A stretch of 30,731 nt of DNA from Gracilaria caudata (lineage: Eukaryota > Rhodophyta > Florideophyceae > Gracilariales > Gracilariaceae), in contig JASCIV010000222.1 of the NCBI GenBank assembly GCA_030374735.1, positions 1-30,731 of the forward strand. Direction: 5' to 3'. This document shows, one piece after another, positions 23,493 through 30,731 of this stretch (its first letter is position 1; each line of letters begins with the position of its first letter). The notes under the pieces are model-generated. The model did no database searches, was not told the DNA's origin, and saw only the letters and a program-made list of their open reading frames with translations. Made by a program: the position numbers and the translations under genes.

Positions 23493-24096
23493 GGCGCATT
23501 CGAAATCTCGTGAGCTTAAAAGACACACAAGAACACGCTGTTGAACGAGGGTTGGGCTACTTCTGTTGATCGCTAGCCTGCGAATCAGACTCAGGAGCTG
23601 AGCGAGGTGCGCTCTTCACAAGAGCGACTGCGCGCACGGCGATCCAACCTGAAGTTCGGAGTTGAAGCGAAACAGGGAATGTTCGTCAGCAGACAACACA
23701 TCACAGACGATCAACAGTTGATGAAAAACCCGAAAATCAATGGGGTCTTTGCTGTTTGTCGTGCTCCCATTGGGTATCTTTCATTTCATGACGCGCCAAA
23801 TCCACGGCGCATGCCTGAGCAACCACCAGGGTGGCACCAGCGTCATACGACCACCCACAAGCAACATTTGTGCTCGAATCCGAAAAAGGGCGCGCATCGT
23901 AGTCGGTGACCAAGTGCACCCCTCAGTCGTTCCCCATGGTCTTCGCAAACCCGCCGATTATCGGCCTTTTCCACGCAAGGGGAGCAGTCTACCATGGTAT
24001 AGACCCACGGGCGTAAAACTGCAGCCATTGCTTAAGGAGCTTAACCAGCTAATCGAGCCATTCTGAGGAACTCCCGATGGGCATACGCTTTCAAGT
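23493..24096. promoter_or_regulatory. Divergent promoter region between DHDDS and TERT
   Basis: 604 bases separate the two start codons. Palindromes GCCGAT-T-ATCGGC (23953-23965) and TACCATGGTA (23990-23999) lie 98-144 bases upstream of the TERT ATG. ORFs of 60-108 codons occur on both strands (for example 23607-23909 plus) but show no recognisable domain, and I consider them chance. No TATA box was seen. Confidence 0.4.
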
Positions 24097-27000
24097 ATGG
24101 CAACCCAGACTCTCAACAGCTCTCAATACAACGAAAAGCTGCTGCGATTTGCTCGTCGGTTTTACCCACACGTCGTGTCAGTCTCGGAATACATCCGTAT
24201 GCTTAATGAACATCTATCGACTACAATAGTTGTACGACATTCCTCAGATTCCTCGTCGTACAATCGACTGCTTTCATCGCTTCTGATAGCCTTCCCTTCT
24301 CACCCCACATTCCCGCAAAATGCAATGGAAGGCCTGCCTCCAAAGTCTGTTTCTGTAGATGACGTGCTCACTCAGGTGATCTCCTCCACGCTTCGAAGAC
24401 ATCAGAACGCACCCAAACGACCAGATCAAGTGAACGTTCTGTGTAATGGTTTCTTCTTGTCTAAGCAGGATGGATTAGGAAGTGTGTTTCGCGATCTTGA
24501 TGTTCGTGGCCCATCCACATCTGTACAGCAGCTCCGAACGCCCAATTTTGGTATCCTATTTTCTCGTATTGGCTATGTCGTGTTTCGCCATATTCTCATG
24601 GAGGCATCGCTTCTACTCGGAGTGCAAGAACGTGTGCTAGATTCTACATCGAAAGCAGATACTGTCGTCGCGAGGTTCCCTTCTTGTGTGCTTCTGCAGT
24701 TATGTGGTCCTGCTGCAATTCCAAATCAGACGGTAATGGACGGGATTTCGTCCAACAAGGAACACGAACAAACCCCTTCAATCGACACAGATATAATCAT
24801 AAAGCGTGATGTTATGTATCGAACACCCCCTTCTAATACTCATTTTAGGAAACTGCGCGGTTCCGAGAGCCTCCGCAATCGTGGGCTTCCAGCTGCACAT
24901 CATTTACATCGTTTCCCGCCCTCGCTAAAGAACGCAGAGCACCTGATTCGCATAATCTTTCCTATGTGTGATCGACACACGAAAGAAAGCCGGACTCCGA
25001 ACCCCACATCTCATGGGCAGGAACAAGTGCGAGATAATGTACGTAGGTACGATATCATTGCCACAAGCCTCTTAAAGTCCATAAGTATGAAGGATGTTAC
25101 TTTTCGACCGATTTCACCGCGTTTGAAAAGGCTAGCTCCACTTTTGAGAGAGATAGTACGCCGAATTCGGAGGCACTGTTTTAGGAAACTGCTCGGATTG
25201 CATTGCCCTCTTCCCGTGGATTTTCATTGGAATGAAACATCAAATGTTCGTCTTCTTAGCATGTACTCGAATCCATGGGATGTTGCGAGATATTTAAGTG
25301 CTTGTGTCCAGAAAGCATTCCCAGCTGAGGTTTTTGGATCATCCCATAACAGAGGTGTGATCCACAAAGCTATTCATCATTTCGTTTGTAATAGAAACGA
25401 AAAGGAGCGTTTTGATATTCGAGTCTTCATTTCCAAGGAAGGCTTCCAAGTGTGTGATGTTCCATGGCTACATCGTAAAGGGCCTAATGGACATCGAACC
25501 AGAGACCCAACTGACCTCCGTTTTCGAACGGCCCGTATTGTTGAACTCGTTACTTGGGTACTCAAGGGCTTTGTAATTCCGTTGATCAATCAAAGCTTTT
25601 ACGTTACTGAAGCGGATAAACACCGATACCGACCTTTTCATTATCGAAGAGAAGTATGGACTATTCTTCATGACAGGGCTGAGAAGCAGCACTACGAGGA
25701 TAATCAGCAATTTGAAGTATTGTCGAAGGATGACTTCAACATCTGCTCTCGGAAACAGATAAACGTGAATTCTACCCTCAGCTCTTCGAAATCCGCAATA
25801 TTACTGTACCATAATGTCCGCTATGTTCCGAAGAAGTCTTCGCTGCGTGGAATTCAGAGACTGCGATTGAAGCTGTTGTCCCCTGATCTTCCCAGCTTCA
25901 AGACTACTTCTATAAAGCGACTATATAAGCAGAAAAGGACCGTCATGAATGCCACGATGAGAGACTTCGTAAGGATCTTAGTTCGTGAAGCAGAAAGGAA
26001 AGAGTTGAGCATAGGAGCAGCGGTATTCGGTCTGGATGATATATACGGAAAGCTCGTAAAAGCGAAGCACGAGTGGAAACAAAAAGGCTCTCCACCGTTG
26101 TACGCCTGTGCGTTGGACATAAAAACCAGCTTCGACACTATACCACTGAAAAAGCTTTTCGAAGATGTGGTTCCTCATTTGTTTCTAAGGGACAGATATG
26201 TGCTCCTTAGGTATAAACTTTCTAGCCCGCAAATGGCAACAGGTCGCATTTTTCATCGATATTTGACCTATGTGTGCACGAAACCCGGAGAAGAAACTTC
26301 CTTTCACTCGGTAGTGCGAAATGACCTGGCTAGGGCTCATGCGGGGGGGTTACTCTCGGACTTAGTCAGGATGGATACATGGCGAAAAGATATCATCTGC
26401 AAGTTGCTGTCAGAAGCTTTAGGTAGCAACATCGTGGCTATGTCTCGAAGGCGACAGCGTACATTTCGAAGCTCAGGCTTTGCAGTTCAAAGGCATGGGC
26501 TGCCTCAAGGCCATCCCTTGTCGCATTTATTGACTTCGTTGTTTTACGCTTTCATAGAAAAGCATGATCTTAGGGAATATCTGGGAGACTCGGAGACAGC
26601 AAGAAAACATGAATCCATAAAGGAGGACATCGATACTCAGCTCAGCTGCTTTTCAAAAGATGCAGTTGTATTGCTAATGAGGCTGGTTGACGACACGTTT
26701 TTCTGTTCGTCTTCGAGAGCTCAAGCAAATCATTTTCTCCGCAGGATGGTTGAAGAATCGAGGTCATCCTTTTACGGGTTTGCTATAAACAAGGAGAAGG
26801 CGAAGACGAATTTTCCAACGCCTTTCGTATCTAATGGAATTCGGCGTTTCATTCCATGGTGTGGAATTCTTATAGACACAGAGAATCTTGAAATCCGAGG
26901 AGATTTCGCTCCGTATAAAACAGAAGCCGGCGACCGACTCAGGAACGCTATAATGATCGAATACGACAGAAAACCGTGTCAAAGAATGGCTGAAAGAGCA

Positions 27001-27495
27001 TTTTCATGTTTCAGTCCAAAGATTCATCCACTACTGTTTGATCGCCAAATCAACTCTCATTCCACGGTTGTCTTGAACGTTTATCAGTCTGCGTTACTGA
27101 GCTGTTTGAAGCTGTGCTCTCACGTCGTTGAGATCAAACCCACAAATGTGCAGTTTTTTGTTTCAATGGTTGCTACTTCAGTTTCAAAGTTTGTTAATCT
27201 CGTGAATCGTTGTACAACATCTTTCAAAGCGAGGGCGCAAAACTGTCATCTTCCGTGTTCCATTCCTGAGCTTCGGTACATTTGCACTCATTCATTCTAC
27301 ACTGGCATTACGAGGAAGCTTCGTAACCGAAAAGGAATGAAGAAATTAGCTGAAGCCTCCATTGAGTCCCTTCAAGGCAGTTTGAAGAGCATTGCTAATG
27401 TCCTAAGTTCCAGAAGTAGAACCAATGCAACTCCTCAACTTTGCAAGAGAATCGCAGCAAAAGAGTGCAAATGCTTGTGGGAATTGAGACTATGA
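24097..27495 (+). CDS. TERT: Telomerase reverse transcriptase, full length, intronless
   Basis: This 1,132-residue protein is the catalytic subunit of telomerase, which copies a template RNA onto chromosome ends in the nucleus. TEN domain ~15-208: FYPHVVSVSEY, NVLCNGFF (113-120), FGILFSRIGY, LLQLCGPAA. A poorly conserved linker covers ~210-335. TRBD ~340-600: LLSMYSNPWDV...FGSSHN (CP/QFP region), motif T with FYVTEADKHRYRPFHYRREVW (501-521). RT: motif 1 VRYVPKKSSLRGIQRL, motif A ALDIKTSFDTIP with D674, a long IFD, motif B' RHGLPQGHPLS (799-809), motif C RLVDDTF with D865/D866, motif D YGFAINKEKAKTNF, primer grip WCGILID (921-927). The C-terminal extension ~940-1132 keeps PLPSEA-like SIPELRYICTHSFY. 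All three catalytic aspartates are present and no stop or frameshift interrupts it. TERT genes usually have many introns; this one has none. Confidence 0.97.
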   Translation: MATQTLNSSQYNEKLLRFARRFYPHVVSVSEYIRMLNEHLSTTIVVRHSSDSSSYNRLLSSLLIAFPSHPTFPQNAMEGLPPKSVSVDDVLTQVISSTLRRHQNAPKRPDQVNVLCNGFFLSKQDGLGSVFRDLDVRGPSTSVQQLRTPNFGILFSRIGYVVFRHILMEASLLLGVQERVLDSTSKADTVVARFPSCVLLQLCGPAAIPNQTVMDGISSNKEHEQTPSIDTDIIIKRDVMYRTPPSNTHFRKLRGSESLRNRGLPAAHHLHRFPPSLKNAEHLIRIIFPMCDRHTKESRTPNPTSHGQEQVRDNVRRYDIIATSLLKSISMKDVTFRPISPRLKRLAPLLREIVRRIRRHCFRKLLGLHCPLPVDFHWNETSNVRLLSMYSNPWDVARYLSACVQKAFPAEVFGSSHNRGVIHKAIHHFVCNRNEKERFDIRVFISKEGFQVCDVPWLHRKGPNGHRTRDPTDLRFRTARIVELVTWVLKGFVIPLINQSFYVTEADKHRYRPFHYRREVWTILHDRAEKQHYEDNQQFEVLSKDDFNICSRKQINVNSTLSSSKSAILLYHNVRYVPKKSSLRGIQRLRLKLLSPDLPSFKTTSIKRLYKQKRTVMNATMRDFVRILVREAERKELSIGAAVFGLDDIYGKLVKAKHEWKQKGSPPLYACALDIKTSFDTIPLKKLFEDVVPHLFLRDRYVLLRYKLSSPQMATGRIFHRYLTYVCTKPGEETSFHSVVRNDLARAHAGGLLSDLVRMDTWRKDIICKLLSEALGSNIVAMSRRRQRTFRSSGFAVQRHGLPQGHPLSHLLTSLFYAFIEKHDLREYLGDSETARKHESIKEDIDTQLSCFSKDAVVLLMRLVDDTFFCSSSRAQANHFLRRMVEESRSSFYGFAINKEKAKTNFPTPFVSNGIRRFIPWCGILIDTENLEIRGDFAPYKTEAGDRLRNAIMIEYDRKPCQRMAERAFSCFSPKIHPLLFDRQINSHSTVVLNVYQSALLSCLKLCSHVVEIKPTNVQFFVSMVATSVSKFVNLVNRCTTSFKARAQNCHLPCSIPELRYICTHSFYTGITRKLRNRKGMKKLAEASIESLQGSLKSIANVLSSRSRTNATPQLCKRIAAKECKCLWELRL

Positions 27496-27787
27496 TAGGC
27501 ATGAGCATCCTTTAAATCTCGCTACTGGTAGAAGAGGCTCTTCCTTCTAATCTCTAAACGATGGTAAAAATAAGATGTGCTCGGTTTCACAACCTAAGAA
27601 TGAAAACTGAGTACATATCTGTGCAAGTAACGTAGTTAAGCTGGGTGCCTTATTCAACTCCGCATGTATCATAAACAAGTGTACATGAATCGAACGGATA
27701 GATCGCAGAAGAGTGCCGAGGATCTTCGCAAACCGGTTTGCACTTGACCCTCTTTTGCCTTCACCAAAATTCCTCCATTGTTCGACT
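27496..27787. other. Convergent spacer between TERT and the nucleotidyltransferase
   Basis: 292 bases between two stop codons, so it contains only 3' UTRs. No gene, strong hairpin or TACGAAGGTA motif seen. Confidence 0.5.
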
Positions 27788-30679
27788 TCAACAAGTCATT
27801 GTGTTTGCCATCACAAAAGGCTCTCTGAATTCTTCGCAAGCCAGTTCGAAATCTCCTGATTCCGCTACAATCTCGTAAGCTCGCATCATCTCCTGCCGAA
27901 TAACAGCCACGGCTGCTTTCTCCATACCTCGTGACAAATCGTGATCTATATCGAAAGGATCCTCGATGCAGAATAGGTGTTTAGACTCGAGACGCGGTTT
28001 TCTCGGAAACGGTATTCTTCTACCATGGCTGTCTGTACCCGACTTGAACGAAGCGCCATCCCCTTTGCCATTAGTCTTATGTTCCAACACTTCAGGCTTG
28101 TATCGAGCTTCGATCGCCGCCTCAATGTCCTCTTTGTATTGTTTTTGCTTTCTCTCCCATTCTTGATAGACAGTTTCCTCGTCCCATTTTCGGACGGAAC
28201 GCAAGGCTCTCACGCCTAACCGAATGGAGGCCAAGTCAGTCTTGTACCTGAAGGTGTACGCGTAATACTTGAAAAAGCCAAGTAGTAGCTCATGAACTGG
28301 GGAGAGGTTTTTGGATTTCCAAGTATCCGGCGTAACTGATCGATCAAAATAAGTGTTGTACATTTTGTTATTGCCGTTATCAGTCATGTCTTTGGGGAGA
28401 TTCGAGTTGGACCGGACGCGTTTTCCATTGACCATTTGCTGCAGACAAGGCAAGACTGCAGGCTGCAATGTTTGCAAATAATGTATAACCAACAAAGTGT
28501 AGGCATACGAACTCAACGTACCATGGTACGCATCATTAAGGTCCCGCTTCTTCGCCCAGTGCTTGACCAATATACAGACATATCGAAAGCGAGGATCCAA
28601 GTCCACGTAAGCTTTCAAAAGCTCTGTATTACGGACGGCCAGTATGTTATTGACACAAACGTCAACTTGCAAGCCAGATATATTGTCAACCATCTTGATC
28701 ACAGGCACACGCGCATCCAAAAGCTTCGTCAGCACTACGATACGATTATGTTCCATAATCGCAGCAAGTCTTGCGAGGATAGCTTTTGCAGAGTCCTTTG
28801 CAGAGATGCCGTTCTGTTTACTGCTCGCAGTTGCAATTTCTCTTGGCATGTATAGCGATGTATCCACATCTGCTGAACGGAGACCAAGACCATTTCCAGC
28901 CGAACCATATACATGAATATCTGCCTTTGGCCATTCGGCTTTTATGACTCTTCTGAGTCGCGATATGAGGTCTTCGCGTACCTGAGCATAGTCCTCAGGT
29001 GGGGTTAGTTGAGGGAAGATATCTTCGATCTGCTCAATGAGTTCAACTTTGGCTTTGTCCGATTGCGTCTTGCAGATGGGGTGGGACGGAACACGGAAGT
29101 TGAGTTTTCGAGACACGACCTTGCTACGGCCTGTGCGCTGTCTCATGTGAACTGGAACAACATGCGTCACGTCATAAGGATAGACACGATGTACCTGCAC
29201 AGTAGACGTATACGCGTAATCCACATCCGAGTGACGCTCAGAATCAGTATCACTGGCCTCCACATGAACGGTGTCAGCAAAGTGGTGAGCAAGAGCATCA
29301 TCAAGGCCGCCAAAGGTGTCAGGAGATGGGATTCGGTCGTACGGTGCTACGGGGTTAATGGCATTTGGCAAAAGCTCGTAAGGAGAACGAGGTACGTCAC
29401 CATTCAGCACGACGACAGCTGTGGCAGGGTCATGATTGTGAGGTGCGGGCGCAGTGTGGCCGTTGACATGATATGTTGAAGTAGCATCTACTGCGGAGGC
29501 GGCGATTGGAGTGGTTGCGGAGGTAGTGGGAGGAATTAGAGAAGGCGCTCGAGGATTAGCAGACATGTACATGGGGTCATGGCTGATGGAGGAGTAAGGA
29601 GCGTCAGCGTTCATGGGTGCGGACGTGGGGGTGTGCAATGTAGAGCTTGTTGCGGTGTTAGCGGTGGGGCTCAGCAGAGGGGGAGTAGACGTGGTTTGTG
29701 GTTGCGAGTGGTCGGAGAGCGGGGAAATTGGCTGGTTAGAGTTTGAAGCCGGACTTCTTGGGGCGGAAGAGGTGGTGTTTGCGAACCGAGCACCAAGACT
29801 GGCTGGAGGAGTAAGCGCGCTTATTCGGTTGGCCATGCCGAATGTTTTGCTGTTAAGGTTGACGAGCACTGGGCTGTTTGGGTCGGTGTCGGGGTGAAAA
29901 GTTAGGCCTGCGTGAAAAACTGACTGTTGAAAGGGCTGGTTGAAGACGAACATATGAAAAAACTGCACTGGATGCGCCATGAAGTTTGATATGTGATGGG
30001 CCCATAAACGGTAGCTTGCGACGTTTCGTGGGTCATTCCACAACGAGGGGTCAAACATCTGCGGCTGATACGGGGGCGTAGGCGGGGCGGAGTTTGACGA
30101 CGAGCGGGACGGCGAAAGACATGTGGCGGAAGGCGAATTGGTGGTATGCAGGTTGGATTTGGATAAGTGGGAAGATTGAGCGGGAGAGTGCGGATGGCGG
30201 GTGCGACGGTGCTCTTGAAAAGCAGGGTGCGAGACGGCGCAATGTTGACTTGGAGAAGAGGAGGAAGACGAGGAGGAAGTGGTGGACGAAGCCAACGATG
30301 CAGAAGATGAGCTAGCAGACGAAGCGGAGGACGCAGCGGCGACAGCGGCGCACCGCGAACGTGTGACGTCGGACGCGGGGCCGTGAGGCTCGGCAATCAG
30401 CGATTTGGGGGAGCTCTGCCGCCGGGCGCGCGGCGAAGGCGGTGATGAAGGCGGCGTGGGCGCGCGCATGGCTGAAGATTGGTGGGCGCGATCGGCGTGC
30501 ACACGACGACGGCCAGCACGCGTGGACGACGAGGGCACGGAGGCGATGGGGGCAGGAGTAGTGGGCGACGACACTGCGGAGGGGGAGTGGGCGAGAGGCG
30601 GCGCGAAATGGGTGACGGCAGAAGCGGACGAAAGCGAGTCATGTCGCGCCTTGCCGCTGACGACGGCGGCCCATGACAT
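27788..30679 (-). CDS. Cid1/TUTase-type non-canonical poly(A)/poly(U) polymerase with long disordered N-terminus
   Basis: This 963-residue protein is a terminal nucleotidyltransferase that adds A or U tails to RNA 3' ends. The catalytic core is ~540-960. VYGSAGNGLGLRSADVDTSL (590-609) gives the GS motif and metal-binding D604 and D606; LQVDVCVNN supplies the third Asp, D673. The central domain has VKHWAKKRDLNDAYHGTLSS, and the PAP-associated domain (~793-850) has SPVHELLLGFFKYY. HLFCIEDPFDIDHDLSRG (901-918) is the usual C-terminal motif of Cid1/URT1/TUT-type enzymes rather than Trf4. The first ~530 residues are low complexity: a Ser-rich tract at ~116-145 and long Pro/Ser/Thr segments. Two ATGs are close (30679 and 30674 in another frame); MSWAAVVSGK is taken as start. 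A vs U preference cannot be decided from sequence. Confidence 0.93.
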   Translation of the reverse strand: MSWAAVVSGKARHDSLSSASAVTHFAPPLAHSPSAVSSPTTPAPIASVPSSSTRAGRRRVHADRAHQSSAMRAPTPPSSPPSPRARRQSSPKSLIAEPHGPASDVTRSRCAAVAAASSASSASSSSASLASSTTSSSSSSSSPSQHCAVSHPAFQEHRRTRHPHSPAQSSHLSKSNLHTTNSPSATCLSPSRSSSNSAPPTPPYQPQMFDPSLWNDPRNVASYRLWAHHISNFMAHPVQFFHMFVFNQPFQQSVFHAGLTFHPDTDPNSPVLVNLNSKTFGMANRISALTPPASLGARFANTTSSAPRSPASNSNQPISPLSDHSQPQTTSTPPLLSPTANTATSSTLHTPTSAPMNADAPYSSISHDPMYMSANPRAPSLIPPTTSATTPIAASAVDATSTYHVNGHTAPAPHNHDPATAVVVLNGDVPRSPYELLPNAINPVAPYDRIPSPDTFGGLDDALAHHFADTVHVEASDTDSERHSDVDYAYTSTVQVHRVYPYDVTHVVPVHMRQRTGRSKVVSRKLNFRVPSHPICKTQSDKAKVELIEQIEDIFPQLTPPEDYAQVREDLISRLRRVIKAEWPKADIHVYGSAGNGLGLRSADVDTSLYMPREIATASSKQNGISAKDSAKAILARLAAIMEHNRIVVLTKLLDARVPVIKMVDNISGLQVDVCVNNILAVRNTELLKAYVDLDPRFRYVCILVKHWAKKRDLNDAYHGTLSSYAYTLLVIHYLQTLQPAVLPCLQQMVNGKRVRSNSNLPKDMTDNGNNKMYNTYFDRSVTPDTWKSKNLSPVHELLLGFFKYYAYTFRYKTDLASIRLGVRALRSVRKWDEETVYQEWERKQKQYKEDIEAAIEARYKPEVLEHKTNGKGDGASFKSGTDSHGRRIPFPRKPRLESKHLFCIEDPFDIDHDLSRGMEKAAVAVIRQEMMRAYEIVAESGDFELACEEFREPFVMANTMTC

Positions 30680-30731
30680 GGCGCTGGAGCGGACGGGACG
30701 CGGACGAGGGGGGGCGGGGGGAGGATGGGGG
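30680..30731 (-). promoter_or_regulatory. C-rich leader of the nucleotidyltransferase gene
   Basis: On the minus strand the last 52 bases are almost pure C with a few T/G (runs of 5-7 C), leading into the ATG at 30679. It mirrors the C-rich leader at the left end of the window. Promoter or 5' UTR by position. Confidence 0.4.

Noticed and set aside
23607..24066. Plus-strand ORFs of 100 and 108 codons before TERT
   Set aside because: They overlap in different frames, lack any motif, and sit in a divergent promoter.
24097..27495. Reading the TERT gene as a retrotransposon reverse transcriptase
   Set aside because: TEN-like, CP/QFP and T motifs (FYVTE) and the WCG primer grip are telomerase-specific, and no endonuclease, integrase or terminal repeats flank the ORF.
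28519..28530. 12-bp palindrome GTACCATGGTAC
   Set aside because: Inside the conserved coding region of the nucleotidyltransferase (GTLSSYAY segment), so explained by codons.
29902..30396. 164-codon minus-strand ORF in another frame
   Set aside because: Low-complexity shadow of the disordered N-terminus of the nucleotidyltransferase.
30700..30731. G-rich right end as a telomere
   Set aside because: No regular repeat unit; it reads as an irregular C-rich gene leader on the minus strand.

Overview
This window looks like nuclear DNA of a photosynthetic eukaryote with a compact, intron-poor genome. It carries mitochondrial (bL21m), plastid-type (YceD/DUF177, an HMA1-like metal ATPase, a UVR+SnoaL protein), ER (glucosidase II alpha, dehydrodolichyl diphosphate synthase) and nuclear (telomerase reverse transcriptase) genes. 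Nearly all are single uninterrupted ORFs on both strands, separated by 0.1-1.7 kb. There are no operons, ribosome binding sites, tRNAs, rRNAs or CRISPR arrays. A red alga of the intron-poor unicellular kind fits best, but this is an inference from gene style and content; I cannot name a species.

Layout, left to right. 0-4.2 kb, plus strand: a GSK3/shaggy-type kinase, mitochondrial ribosomal protein bL21, and a six-TM voltage-gated-type ion channel with a non-canonical TGEFP pore filter. 5-7.5 kb: a plastid YceD/DUF177 protein (minus) divergent from an AlkB-family dioxygenase (plus) that carries an N-terminal RAD18-like zinc finger. 7.6-13 kb, minus strand: HMA1-like P1B ATPase, a bacterial-type YeeE/YedE sulfur-compound transporter, and a short-chain dehydrogenase. 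13.4-15 kb: a small membrane-anchored protein gene broken by one base in a C run, an unassigned exon-like ORF, and a TATA box followed by (AG)14. 15-18 kb, minus: glucosidase II alpha. 18-21.3 kb: a gene-poor stretch with one secreted unknown and several weak membrane-like ORFs. 21.3-23.5 kb, minus: a UVR/SnoaL plastid protein and a DHDDS-type cis-prenyltransferase. 24.1-27.5 kb, plus: a full-length, intronless TERT. 27.8-30.7 kb, minus: a Cid1/TUTase-type nucleotidyltransferase with a very long disordered N-terminus, convergent with TERT.

Most neighbours are functionally unrelated housekeeping genes. DHDDS (dolichol synthesis) and glucosidase II (trimming of the dolichol-derived N-glycan) belong to one pathway but are not adjacent. 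The most notable content is the complete TERT, which has all TEN, TRBD, RT and CTE landmarks on one exon. Next come the zinc finger-AlkB architecture, the unusual channel filter, and a set of short palindromes and a repeated TACGAAGGTA motif in the spacers, two copies of which lie within 12 nt of stop codons. All family assignments were made by eye from motifs; no database search was run.
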